Positions 1 to 10,397 of a stretch of DNA of 64,000 nucleotides are shown here, piece by piece. The first letter of the stretch is position 1, and the number at the start of each line of letters is the position of its first letter. A model generated the notes under the pieces. The model was given only the letters and a program-made list of their open reading frames with translations. It was not told the origin of the DNA and ran no database searches. Source of the stretch: Chlamydoabsidia padenii (taxonomy: Eukaryota; Mucoromycota; Mucoromycetes; Mucorales; Cunninghamellaceae); contig JAIWND010000013.1 of NCBI GenBank assembly GCA_025330725.1, positions 1 to 64,000 on the forward strand, given 5' to 3'. The position numbers were made by a program, and so were the translations under genes.

Positions 1-2
1 GT

Positions 3-710
3 ATTATGGCATCCTTAATATGTACAAAAACTGTTGACGAAATTCCTCAAATGTTTGATCCTTCCTCTGTGAAACTGGTAATACTTTTATCAATGTGATA
101 GTCATCATCATCATCATCAACAACAAAAGACTAACGCTTGTCTGTTCAGGATGTTTTCGAACGAGATGGATTCCCGGATACCCCATTTATGAGAATCAAA
201 AGACTACTATCAGATGGTCAACTTTATGATGTTGAAATATTAACAGAGGCAATGAGAGCCAATTTGGGAGACATCACGTTTCAGGTACCAACTACATAGA
301 GTATGTCTATAAACAGACATTACTGCGCCCTCGGTCTCTTAGTTACTTTACTTAATTTTATTATTAGGAAGCTTTTAATCGAACAAGATGGATATTAAAT
401 ATTACAGTCAGCTCATCCACTGTATACGATATGCCTCGATTGTTGAATTACTTGACATCTCCCGATGTGGTATGCACGACAATAAGAAGTGATAACAATA
501 ACAAATTACAATAACTTTTTCCTTTGACATGTGACAAATAGTTGATATGGTCCGCTGTGTAAGTTGACTTTTATAAGTTACATTATCTCCTCTTGTATTC
601 ATTATATAATTGTAGTGCTGCCTCTTGTTCTGTTCCCATTTTTTATGGCTCTTCACCACTTTATGCCAAAGATAAAAATGGAAATGTTGTACTATGGAAC
701 CCAAGTGGTA

Positions 711-758
<48 letters not shown>

Positions 759-1854
759 CTACATAACTAAATTCTCTTCCCTTTTTTAGATCAACTATAT
801 ATCGATGGATCCGTTGAAAAGTAAAAACTTGTGTACATTGATGCATACCAAATTGAATCCGTTAAAGAGAATGGAATAATTAACAGTTTATGTTGTTTCA
901 TTAGCGATTTACCCATGAACAGATTATCAGAGCTTTTCAATGTGAATCATTTTATAGTGTGTCAAGGTAAGAGAATGGCACACATCACTTTGTGATTACA
1001 GGTTTTAGTAATAACTTTATTTTTCTGATAGTCAATCCGCACGTTATTCCATTCCTACAAAAGTCCAATTCAACATCTTCTATTAGACAAGCCGCAAGCT
1101 TCTGTATGCATCTCGCAAATACCGAAATACAGCATCGATGTAACCAGGTATATATATATATATATATATATGTATATGTATAAGGGAAAAAAGCTAATGC
1201 GATTGTCTTTGTCTTTGTCTAATTATTTTGTTTCTCGGTGCTAATTAAAGCTAACCGAGTTGGGTGTCCTTCCATCAATCTTCTCAAAGATGAAAGCAAT
1301 CATGTCTCAAAAGTACTCTGGTGATATAACGATTGTTCCACAGGTGGATTACACTGACTTTGTAAAAGTTTTATCAAACCCATCCCATGAATTTGTTGCT
1401 CATGCCATTACCCAGGGAGAGCGTGCCACATGGTCAAGTAAGTTGGGAAGTGGATCTTCAAGTGTTTGCCTCATCCTCATACTAGGTTTTTCTTGCTATA
1501 GAAATGTCTATTATCAAGAATCATTTGCAGATTGAGCTGACGATTGATAATATATTATACCGATTAAGGTTAAGACACATATCTCAAATGGCATCTTCGC
1601 CGCCACCACCTCGTCCTCATCTCGAAACTAGATCAACGTCTCTCCTTACCTTACCCACTCGAAAAACAACAAAATCTAACGGGGAGGAAACGAATCAAAA
1701 ATTGAATACCATTAAAAAGCTCACTGACCTTACTAACGATACTTCAACACTTGATAAAAAACGACAAAACGATTCGGTAACAAAAGGAAAAATGCCTGAT
1801 AAAGTATTGAGGTCAACCAAGCGAGGACTTTGGATGACCTCAAACTCAAAATAG
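3..1854 (+). CDS. Triacylglycerol lipase, patatin domain (Tgl3/4/5-SDP1 type), 3' part
   Basis: The gene enters from the left edge, so the N-terminus and the GxSxG nucleophile are outside the window. Ten exons keep frame: 3-77, 150-284, 368-469, 542-558, 616-707, 790-820, 905-966, 1032-1147, 1251-1437, 1502-1854 (389 aa visible). Landmarks of the Tgl/SDP1 patatin family are present: ASLICTKT at the start, FNRTRWILNITVSSST, the LTSPDVLIWSAV segment, AASCSVP, and the catalytic-Asp region LYIDGSVENDLPMNRLSELF followed by NVNHFIVCQVNPH. The C-terminal tail is basic, Ser/Pro-rich and probably disordered. Members of this family hydrolyse stored triacylglycerol at lipid droplets. Exon 4 is only 17 nt, and intron 8 carries a (TA)n tract. 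Family assignment is confident. Which paralogue it is cannot be told. Confidence 0.9.
714..760. repeat. (GA)n microsatellite in a lipase intron
   Basis: A GA-rich simple repeat lies just inside the intron after the exon ending at 707. It produces spurious Arg/Glu- or Leu/Ser-rich reading frames on both strands. Confidence 0.9.
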
Positions 1855-1951
1855 ACCCTTTTTTTTCTTGTATTAATAAACGAATACAAGTGCGTATCTT
1901 TTATTGGGTTTAAACCATTTAAAATCTCCGAAGGCAGCTTGAATTGAGATA

Positions 1952-2043
1952 TCACAACTTTGGACTGAATTTTTTTTCGAACGAGTAGTATGAGGTAGGC
2001 ACAACAAAATCAGTGGTGATTTTATCAACAGTTGGCGTCCCTG

Positions 2044-2076
<33 letters not shown>

Positions 2077-3436
2077 GGGACCTTAACTCCCTTTCCTTTT
2101 TTTATTTTTATTTTTGTTTTTTATTACATACCTGCCAATGCCATTGCAAGCTTCAAATCATAGTTGAGACTTTCGAAAATTCGTTTGACTCCTCTTTCAC
2201 CCTATCATACATAAAAAAAAATCAACTGTTCCCTTCTTTTTTCTCTTTTTCTTGAAAAAATGAACAAAACATACATCATATGCTAATCCCCATATCACAG
2301 GTCGCCCAATAAACACAGCCTTGGCACCTATCGCAATAGCTTTGAATACATCTGACCCTTTTCGAATTCCACCATCCACATAAACTTCGACCTGAGTATT
2401 TCTACATGTTTCTACAATTTCAGGTAGGACTTCCAACTAAACGTACATCAATTCACTGATTATTTCTTTCCGCTTAATTTTTTCAATAGTTCTTATACTT
2501 ACTGTAGAAGGGCAGGTATCCAACTGTCTTCCTCCATGATTCGACACAATGATTCCCGCTACACCATGTTGGCAAGCTAACTGTGCATCCTCGGCACGAA
2601 AGATTCCTTTGATCACAATTGGTAAAGATGTGAGAGACTTTAACCATTTTAAATCAGACCATTTCAAGCTAGCATCGACTTGTCCTGTCAAATACGCCCC
2701 TTCCCCCGAGCGGGTGTCATCATCATTTTCTGATTCGAAATTGCCTTGGCTCAAATGACGAGGTAACTTGAAACCCGTGCGGATGTCAGCAAGGCGGCGA
2801 CCTAGACGTGGGCGATCGACGGTTACTATTAGGGCTTTATATCCTAACTTTTCACAACGCCGTACCAGATTGGCAGTGATAGCTCGATCAGTTTCAACAT
2901 AAAGCTGGAACCATTGTAAAGCGCTGGAGGGTGCTGCTTGACTGATGTCATCCATACTGTAGTTACTATATGTAGAAGCGCAGTAACACGTTCCTAATGA
3001 AGCGCTTGCTATATTGGGTCAGATCAGGTGATTTTAACTCTCAGTAAGCGAATAATAGTTAACAAGTCAATACTGAACGGCATACATACCTCTTGCTGTG
3101 GCTAGCTCTCCATTCTCATGTGCCAAAGCATGAAATGCAGTTGGGGCAATGCATATCGGGGTCTTTAGTTGATGTCCTAGTATGGTTGTGGTGATAGTTA
3201 CTTTGGAGACATCCACCAACACTTTTGGTCGAATTAATAGCCTAAAAAAGTTTCACTGTTATTATAAATTGATGTCTTGATAATTCTTATTACTGGTTGT
3301 AAGCTTCTTTGTTCCTTTGAAGGGTGTTTTCACTGTCGGCTCCTGACCGAAAGTAACCATAAGCCGCAGGGTTAAGGGAATCTTTGGCCAGTGCTTCATA
3401 GTCATCAATAGTGATAGGTAGATTAAAGTTTGGCAT
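1952..3436 (-). CDS. FMN-dependent 2-hydroxy-acid oxidase (glycolate/lactate oxidase family)
   Basis: Six exons on the minus strand: 3436-3294, 3241-3090, 3008-2503, 2436-2275, 2201-2132, 2040-1952, giving 373 aa, the usual length of this TIM-barrel family. The start fits: [20 protein letters not shown] matches the family N-terminus. Other landmarks are the [14 protein letters not shown] flavin loop, FQLYV, the Lys in LPIVIKGI, the active-site motif SNHGGRQLD (His about residue 256) and [20 protein letters not shown] with VFIGRP for FMN phosphate. Such enzymes oxidise short- or long-chain 2-hydroxy acids to 2-oxo acids with O2 or cytochrome as acceptor. No cytochrome b2 domain is fused, so a peroxisomal or cytosolic oxidase is more likely than a cytochrome b2. 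No clear C-terminal SKL was seen. The last intron contains a poly(T) tract read on this strand. Confidence 0.9.
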
Positions 3437-3863
3437 TGTTGGTAAGGAAAGAGTGAGGGGGGAGGTGATAAATCCAAGACGAGACTTTTAAGAAATGCAC
3501 TAGTTTTATTGATATACATAGAGTTTTGCATTTTTCCTTTTCCCCGAAACGCACCCCGACAAGACATTGGACTTTTGTGAATTCTTTCTTTCGTCCTATT
3601 TGTGTTTCAATAAAGTTTAATACAGATGGTCATCATACAAAAAAAAAAAGGATCATTATGACATCTATTATACGAGTTGAGGATAGGTAGTTTCTGTAAG
3701 AGCTGACATGCTGACACGAGTAGCCTTTTGTCGATGGGATCATCCAAATTATTTACCAGGAGAAGGAGTGTGGCCATTGCATTGATACTGTCTATTTTCC
3801 GATCGTACAATTCATGGGCAATGTTGATCGAGTCCAGCAAGATTTTTCCTGGGAATTTTAGTG
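3437..3863. other. Intergenic region
   Basis: No gene is recognised here. A 77-codon open frame on the minus strand (3607-3840) has no recognisable motif. Its downstream neighbour is the inverted-repeat-bounded mobile region. Confidence 0.5.
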
Positions 3864-3890
3864 CGGGATTGCTCCGCTTACAACAAATTT
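3864..3890 (+). repeat. Left 27-bp inverted repeat
   Basis: Identical at 27 of 27 positions to the reverse complement of 10398-10424. It is followed inward (about 3900-4000) by several copies of a TACAACTT or TTTACAACT motif, matching the order seen at the right end. Confidence 0.85.
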
Positions 3891-4272
3891 GGGTGGGTTT
3901 TTTACAATTTTTACAACTGTTGGACGGTGCAATAAATCTGAGTTTTGTACAACTTTCTACAACTTTTTACAACTGTACTGTACAACTTCACAACTTTTTT
4001 TTTTCTTTTTCTTTTGATCCTAAGTCTTAGCATTTCTTTGACACAAAACCTTCCCTTTATTTATAAGGATGACAGTAAACTAAAATATGTTTTGTCTTCG
4101 TCAGTTTATTAGAAATAGAGTATGTTTGGATATTGAAAAAAAACAGACCATTTCGGCTGATTTTTTCAAAGGGGATTATTTTGGTCCCCCTTTCTTGATC
4201 TTTTTGAAAAATTGTTATTGCTTAATGATTTACTTTCTTGGTTGAGAACTAATCTTTTTTTAAGACCACTAG

Positions 4273-4680
4273 ATGATCCAGCAGGCATTGATGGAGGTGG
4301 AGGTAATGATGACGATGTTTCAGCAGGCATTGATGGAGGGTGGAGTTGACAAGGATTCTAGCTTTGGTAAAAATTCAGATGACCAAGGAACTATCGTTGG
4401 CGAGGCAGAAGGAGATAGCACTGTTACTGAGCGTGAAGATGGTAATGACGGTGACAAGGATTCTAGCTTTGGCAAAAATTCAGATGTTCAAGGAGCTATT
4501 GTAGGCGAGGCAGAGGGAGATATTATTGTTACCGAGCGTGGAGGTGATGGTGGTGATGGTGAAGTATTTGGTAAAAATGTCTCTAATGAATCGTCAGCTG
4601 AAACCATATCTTTTCGTTGGTCTAATTTTTGTACTTCCAATGGTGTCAGTCTTCCATCCATATTATCTGCGTTGAAGTAG
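4273..4680 (+). CDS. Acidic repeat protein, unrecognised
   Basis: A 135-codon ORF on the plus strand inside the putative transposon. It has two near-identical units of about 30 residues: DKDSSFGKNSDDQGTIVGEA, then EGDSTVTERE; and DKDSSFGKNSDVQGAIVGEA, then EGDIIVTERG. It is rich in Asp, Glu and Gly and has no recognisable catalytic domain. The internal repeat shows that the frame has been duplicated within coding sequence, which favours a real or formerly real gene over a random ORF. It could also be a fragment or exon of a larger element gene. Function unknown. Confidence 0.35.
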   Translation: MIQQALMEVEVMMTMFQQALMEGGVDKDSSFGKNSDDQGTIVGEAEGDSTVTEREDGNDGDKDSSFGKNSDVQGAIVGEAEGDIIVTERGGDGGDGEVFGKNVSNESSAETISFRWSNFCTSNGVSLPSILSALK

Positions 4681-4733
4681 TGCCCATCCATTTTTATTGC
4701 CGCCGTGAAATGGTACCCCGATTTTGTCTGCCC

Positions 4734-4934
4734 TGTCGTATTCTAACAGGCATTTAGTAACAATTGTGCTACATGTTGGAATACTCAGCTCGGATAAAAT
4801 TATTCTAGAGTAGTCCCTCTGCCTGCAGTCCTGAATTACTGTTTTCTTTCTCATTTTTATCTAATAAACTTGACCACACCTTTGACTCAGTATTTATGCA
4901 GTCTTTTATCACAACAATCACCACCACTACGACA
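4734..4934. mobile_element. Solo LTR with 4-bp target duplication
   Basis: This 201-bp sequence begins TGTCGTATTC and ends CTACGACA, so it has TG...CA ends. It is flanked on both sides by GCCC (4730-4733 and 4935-4938). A diverged second copy lies at 63301-63530. Both copies contain an inverted GTATTCTAACAGG/CCTGTTGGAATAC pair near the start and a TCTAATAAACTTGACC stretch with a polyadenylation-like AATAAA. The insertion truncates the FAR1/MULE frame: the last roughly 40 residues of that ORF are LTR-derived. The matching copies and GCCC repeats are seen directly. The solo-LTR interpretation is inferred. Confidence 0.65.
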
Positions 4935-5812
4935 GCCCATTTGTAATTTGCTGAAACCTCACTAACCATGACAGTGCTTGCAGCCAAGAAAGTAGACAGA
5001 CGTGTCCCACCTAATTTGGTGAAACCGACAATGTTGTCCAAAGGCATCCCTAAGTTATTTGTTTGATACGTAGAATCCACAGCAAGAAATTCACCAAAAC
5101 ATCTGACAAGATTAAGAGCTTCATTGTGAGCCACCATCACCATAGGGAGAACAGAATCAGTAGTTTTCTTCACCTTGATAAGATACCCATTTTCCTCCAT
5201 TGTCTTGAGTTGCATTTCCAATCTTATGTCCAGTGTTTTGCCAAGTCCAGAAGCTTTGACTACCCGCTGCTTTATATTATAAATGTCCTTGGGCTTGACA
5301 ACGACACCCATATCCAACATAGTACTTCGAATTTTGAACGGTTCAACCTTATTTTTTGTCATGACTGCAATCTTGTTTTTATTTTCTTCATCAAGTCGCC
5401 GGGCTGACGGAATAATGGAAGCAGTGGCATAGGGAGTAGAAAATTTTAAATGGCCATGTTCACGCATAGAGAGGACATCAGGTTCAATGAGTTCACTTGC
5501 TTTGATTGTTGTTCCAGAGTCCAGTGTAACTGACGCAATGCACCATTCATCATCAACAATTTTAGCATACACCTTCCAGTTACATTGACCTATACGAGTA
5601 GAGATAGTTATTCGTTTGTGGTCTTCAGGTTTAACTTGATGCTTGTCGTCCGCGCAAGTAGTACGATTGCGGCAATAGAAATAACCATTTCCAACCTTCT
5701 TGTTAAGGAACTTATTGATACCAAAACCATTGTTTCTCGCAAATGCCATCAAATATTCATGCATGTTTTTATCGCCGGTGTACTTTCTTCCGAGGAGAGC
5801 TTGACTAATCAT
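4935..5812 (-). pseudogene. FAR1/MULE-type transposase, truncated by LTR insertion
   Basis: A minus-strand frame starting at 5812 encodes an N-terminal FAR1-like DNA-binding segment (YLMAFARNNGFGINKFLNKK, then YFYCRNRTTC). After a linker comes the start of a MULE DDE domain: ALNLVRCFGEFLAVDSTYQT, with the first catalytic Asp in VDSTYQTN, then LPMVMVAHNEALN upstream and FTKLGGTRLSTFLAAS downstream. The frame then runs into the solo LTR at 4934, and the remaining DDE residues are not recovered beyond it. It is therefore a broken Mutator-like transposase. It differs clearly from the transposase-USP gene farther right, so it may be an older passenger or a nested insertion. Confidence 0.75.
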
Positions 5813-6483
5813 TTTAGAAGGTTAATAAATGGTAATGTAATAATTGAAGTATGTGAAAAGAATATGAATTTTTTTATTTCGAGTGTCAAAATTCTGTCGT
5901 ATTTATACCAATCTAACAGCTCTAGCTTTTTGGCAATGCACCACATATAACTTCGTACTGTTCAAATATCTCTACTATACTCATGCGAAAACTGAGCAGC
6001 CAAGCTTCACTATGCTCATACAAAAGCTGAGCATTTAATCACTACTTGGCATAATGCGTTTTTTTTTCCTTCTCTTTCTTGGCTCACGCTGATATCGACA
6101 GCTTGAACATAGACTTATGAGCTACAAGTACGTATGTAAGTGTTATGTTCTACAAGACGTCATACCAGGAAAAGTGGAAGAAGCTGATTTGTAACTATAC
6201 TGAGCCCAGATTAATAGAGAAGGTAAGTGGGATAATTGAGGCTGTGAAGACTTTGCTAAGCTCGTACCAGCATTCTTTATCAACGCTTCCATTTACTCCA
6301 ACCACTGCCTACTTTACTTTTAGTCCACCTCATATCAGCCTTCACATAATATCTTGGCATTTCTGCTTTATTTTACTGGTACAACTTTTCTATACTTATC
6401 CTACATTTGCAAAGGTGAAGTAAGAAAGAAATAAACGGAGGTGCTTTTGTATAAGTTATAGGAATCGCAGAAGATGCAAAGCT
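5813..6483. other. Non-coding interior of the mobile region
   Basis: AT-rich sequence with a partly duplicated AAGCTGAGCA-like motif near 5985-6030. No gene is recognised. Confidence 0.4.
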
Positions 6484-6620
6484 GTAAAGTTGTAAAGTTG
6501 TAAAGATGTAAAGATGTAAAGATGTAAAGATGTAAAGATGTAAAGATGTAAAGATGTAAAGATGTAAAGATGTAAAATTGTTAAGATGTAAAATTGTAAA
6601 GTCGTAAAGTTGTAAAGTTG
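6484..6620 (+). repeat. Tandem 9-bp array (GTAAAGATG)n
   Basis: About fifteen head-to-tail copies of a 9-mer, GTAAAGATG, with GTAAAGTTG variants at both ends. It lies immediately left of the first GGTACC palindromes. The variant GTAAAGTTGTA also occurs beside the right inverted repeat (about 10365-10395), linking the array to the element ends. Confidence 0.85.
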
Positions 6621-6635
6621 GGGAGCCGATATTTT

Positions 6636-6704
6636 GGAGGTACCTCCAAAATTTCGGCTGACTTTGAGGGTACCTCGAAAATCCGCCAACAAATTGGAGG
6701 TACC
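6636..6704. promoter_or_regulatory. Left cluster of GGTACC-centred palindromes
   Basis: One perfect 12-bp palindrome GGAGGTACCTCC (6636-6647) sits inside a nearly perfect palindrome of about 32 bp (CCGATATTTT...AAAATTTCGG). Two degenerate copies are centred on GGTACC at 6669-6674 and 6699-6704. Together with four copies near the right end they flank the transposase-USP gene. Binding by a dimeric protein such as the transposase is inferred, not shown. Confidence 0.6.
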
Positions 6705-6859
6705 TTAAAATTTCCTTTTCTGTACTTTCGGCAATCAATAAAATCTTCCTTCATTGTTAATACTACCAAAATTATGGATATATCTTTATTTTATAATATA
6801 ATATTCACTAAAATATTGAATAGTTTATATATATGCGAAAAAAAGTAGAACTACTGTTG

Positions 6860-9840
6860 CTATTTTACTTTCAACTTCAAGAAAAGACGCTGTTGCTTAA
6901 TTCTTTTCCTTGGTATTGTAATTTTGCATGAAGAAGAAGGAGGAGAAGAAGGAGAAGGAGAAGGAACGGCAAGAGCAATAGCAGCAGCAATAGTACCATC
7001 ATCAGTAGTAGCAGGGACACGGTCAGGATTAGCAGTAGAGGAAGTGGTCGACACTTTCTTATACATCACCATCGCCGTGTTCTTCATTCGTCCATCCAAT
7101 GACTCCATGTTGCATGTTTTTAATTTTTGTGAAAGGTTGTCTACCTTATACACCACGCTATCACCGTCAACATAGTATGACCAGAAATGAGCACCAGTCT
7201 TGGATGCTGCACATATCCGTCCCATCAGCAAAAAATAGTCATCACCCAAGTGAAAAGAGTTGGGGTAATCAACTGATATATCTTCCAAAGGATCAGACAA
7301 GAAAAGGTAACTGGGTAAGTGATTACTGTCAAAATCTTTCAAAGTTGAATCCATAATCGATTTTTGAACATATTGGCCGAAGGAAGAGTGAGTAGGATTA
7401 ACACCAGCATTTAGAAGTACATACGGACCAAGGAAAGATTTTGTTGTCGTTAAACAAATGAAAGGCTGTAGTAAATGATCCTTAGTATACAATACACTGC
7501 CCCGGATGTTGTCAAGAAGTAAGTGAAGAACATCGCGACAATCACCCATCATACCTTGTGGAACTTTTCCATATTCCCATACAAAAGATCTGGCAACAGA
7601 CAAGGCTTGGGCAAAGTTATTGTTTTTTGTGTGCTGTTTAAGTAGCCTAAAGAAGTCATTGATAACGTTATCCTTGCAGGTGTTGGTGCCAAATACGATG
7701 GATGGGAGGATGATCCGGTTAATGAGCTCCATAATGCAATCGATGAAGCATGAATTGCTTTGGTTCGGCAGTAACTTATCATCATCATCATAATTTTTCG
7801 CAGAGGAGGAAGTGCTAACCAGAGACCATTTCGAAAAACTAAAGATGGTGTAAGGAACGAGGGATAAAGAAAGAGAAATGAAAAAAAAAATCATATTAGT
7901 ATGGCAGTGAACGTCGGGTAATTTAATAAGACTTACTTTTCCTTAACTACTTCGCCTTCGATCACCTCTGGGGACTCATCATCGCTTACCATGATAATGG
8001 ATTTTTCTTCTAATAAATGATAGTTTATCAGTGTACATGCCTATTTTGTGAAATTGTCTGTCATTTTACCTGATTCATGCAAGTCATCTGGCTTACCGTC
8101 GTTAAAGTACTTGGGTTTCTTGACTATTTTTCTTTTCTTTTCTGATTTTTTTTCCTGCTTTTCTTCTTTCATTTTTTCTTCATCTGCTTTTTTTCTTTTT
8201 TTGGTATTGACTTTATTTGGTGTTCTAGTCCCATAATACAGCGGATAGCCTTTGAAGTAGTGTTCGATGCCTTGTTTATCGTCTTCTATGATGTTAAGTA
8301 GAAACTATCAAGCAATACTTTTTTAATACTCGTTATGTTTTCCCAAATTATTTTGAGTTTTTTTTACCTCCACGTTGACCACAATACTTTGGCGTTTTTC
8401 CATGTTCTGGTATAAAAGATTATGAAAGCTTTCGATACCATTTGTCGTATTGGTAGGATGGTTCATGAGATTGCGAGTCATCTTCGATACAGAAGGAAAA
8501 ATCATTGAACGAACATTCTTGGCCATCCAGAAAGAAAGCCAATTTTTTGTTTTTGGATATTTTTTGGATATTTTTTTTTTAATGTCTTTAAGAGCTTGTT
8601 TTGTTGGTGCCTTGGTGAGCTTGTATATCAATTTTTTTAACTCCTGTTGCCGCTTTTTCACTAGCTTTCTTTTCTCGTCCTTGTTGATTACTTCTCCTGG
8701 CAATGGAAGGACTATATCCGAGCGTTGGACCAATTTGCTGACAGAACCTTGGAAGTGACCATAACAGCCTTTCAAAAACTTCAAGGCGTTTCGGGACTTG
8801 TCTTTTGTTTTTGCAACATACGCTTCGCGGAACCCTTTTAATTGTGCGGCCGAAAAATCCATCACCATGCCCAAAAAGCTTTTATCATTAAAGTTGATGT
8901 TATAGGCGTCAAAAAAATCAACAAAATAACGCTTGAATGTTGCCGTATCACAGTTGCGGATGACAGCAGCATACAGAAGAGCATGACGACCCAATTGCCT
9001 GCAATATATAACGGAAGAGCAAAAATAGTAATCCTGGAAAACCTTGAAAGTTACATCCGTGAGAACAGGATATCCTTTAAAATCCACCACTGAATCCAAA
9101 GAGTTTGATTTGATTGAAATAATAAAATTTTGAACATGAATATCGCATAATCTAAACATGTTTTCATTTTCCATCTGGAGAGCCAAAATATCTTCAATTG
9201 AAGTAGTCAGTGAGCGGCGAAGACCATGTGCTTTTGCAATCTTGTTTCGTTCGTATCGTGTTCTGTCAATGTTTTGCAAAGTGGGGTGAATCAATCGAAC
9301 GGGTTTGATCGCTCCAGGTCCAGCAGGGGTGCCCTGTACAAGCTTTTTCGCTGTTGTTGATGGGTGTAACAGTACCAGATTTTCTAACTCTTCTGCACAT
9401 TCTGGAGGTAAATGAATCGCACGATAGGTTGCATGTGTGTGCTCGGGAGCTTCTTCCAAATTGGTTGAAAACATGCGGCATGTATCATTTTTGAATAAAA
9501 AGTTTATTTTCACACTGCATGAGATATGAATTAACTCTTTATGACAACCATTACAGCCTGTTATTTTACATTGTTTTTCCAATGAATTTTTTGTCGTAAG
9601 AGGTCTTTGATCCAAAAGGTGAAGGTCACACTTTTCGTTCATGCAACGAACTGAGCCAAGGCAGGACTTCGACACATTTTTTTGACCACCAGATCTAAGG
9701 TAACCGCTGTTTTGGCGCTTCATGGCCCAGCCAATGTTGATAATTTTAGGGTTGATGCGGCCACCATCAAACGGAGCAGATATTGTGACATCAGCGTCAG
9801 CAGGAGGAAATTGAGGAAAGCTGGTAGGTAATGCAGACAT
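6860..9840 (-). CDS. Transposase fused to a USP-like cysteine protease domain
   Basis: Four exons keep frame: 9840-8368, 8304-8070, 8009-7937, 7838-6860 (919 aa). The N-terminal third has a Cys-rich, probably zinc-binding region (SVRCMNEKC, CKITGCNGCHKEL). A MULE-like DDE core follows: Asp about 262 in VLTDVTFKV, Asp about 328 in MVMDFSAAQ, KGCYGHFQ, and Glu about 470 in NTTNGIESFHNL. A highly charged Lys/Glu linker is encoded by exons 2-3. The C-terminal domain resembles ubiquitin-specific proteases: the Cys box NQSNSCFIDC (Cys about 624) and the His box TGAHFWSYYVDGD (His about 811) are both present. The start at 9840 follows a T-rich leader. Transposase plus USP in one protein would be expected to cut DNA and perhaps to remove ubiquitin-like modifiers. 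Activity on either substrate is inference. All visible catalytic residues appear intact. Confidence 0.75.
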
Positions 9841-10243
9841 TCCAATTGTGTTTTGAAGTAAAAGCAAAGGAAAGTTTTTTTTTCTTTTCTTTAAATGATA
9901 GGGTTGTTGTATTCCCAGTTTTTCCCAAGAGACTCTACACCGCTCTCCCAGATCCACGATTAGATTTGATTCACATCTGTTTTTTTTTTTTTTCAGAATG
10001 TAAATCAATTTATTTCAACGACAGGAAAACAGAACTATCATCTATGACCAAGAACTCACAACTACTGCTTATCAGTCCTGTTCAGCACCAACTATGGATT
10101 CACATCTAGCTGTCAGATCTTGGGATTATGTATATCCTTTTTATTTATTTAGTAGAAAACATCTTTATATTGTATCACTATAAAAGACAGGAATAAATTG
10201 GTTTTTATTAAAGAAAGGTACTCCATAACATAGTTGGGAAATC

Positions 10244-10347
10244 GGAGGTACCTCCAATTTCACTTTTACAAATTTGGAGGTACCTCCGATTTCCCGCGAA
10301 CTTTGAAGGTACCTCCACTTGCCTTATATGGAACTGGAGGTACCTCC
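10244..10347. promoter_or_regulatory. Right cluster of GGTACC-centred palindromes
   Basis: Palindromic copies lie at 10244-10255, 10276-10287, 10305-10316 (GAAGGTACCTCC) and 10336-10347. The first two are embedded in a larger inverted repeat (GGGAAATC before copy 1, GATTTCCC after copy 2). The cluster lies between the 5' end of the transposase-USP gene and the right inverted repeat, so it could serve as transposase-binding sites, promoter elements, or both. Confidence 0.6.
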
Positions 10348-10397
10348 AAAATACCAACTCCCGTAAAGTTGTACAGTTGTAAAAAGTTGTACGGTAA

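Noticed and set aside
661..846. Short ORFs over the (GA)n tract
   Set aside because: Created by the microsatellite inside a lipase intron.
6484..6620. Possible CRISPR array
   Set aside because: Units are 9 bp, head to tail without spacers, in a eukaryotic genome. It is a simple tandem satellite.
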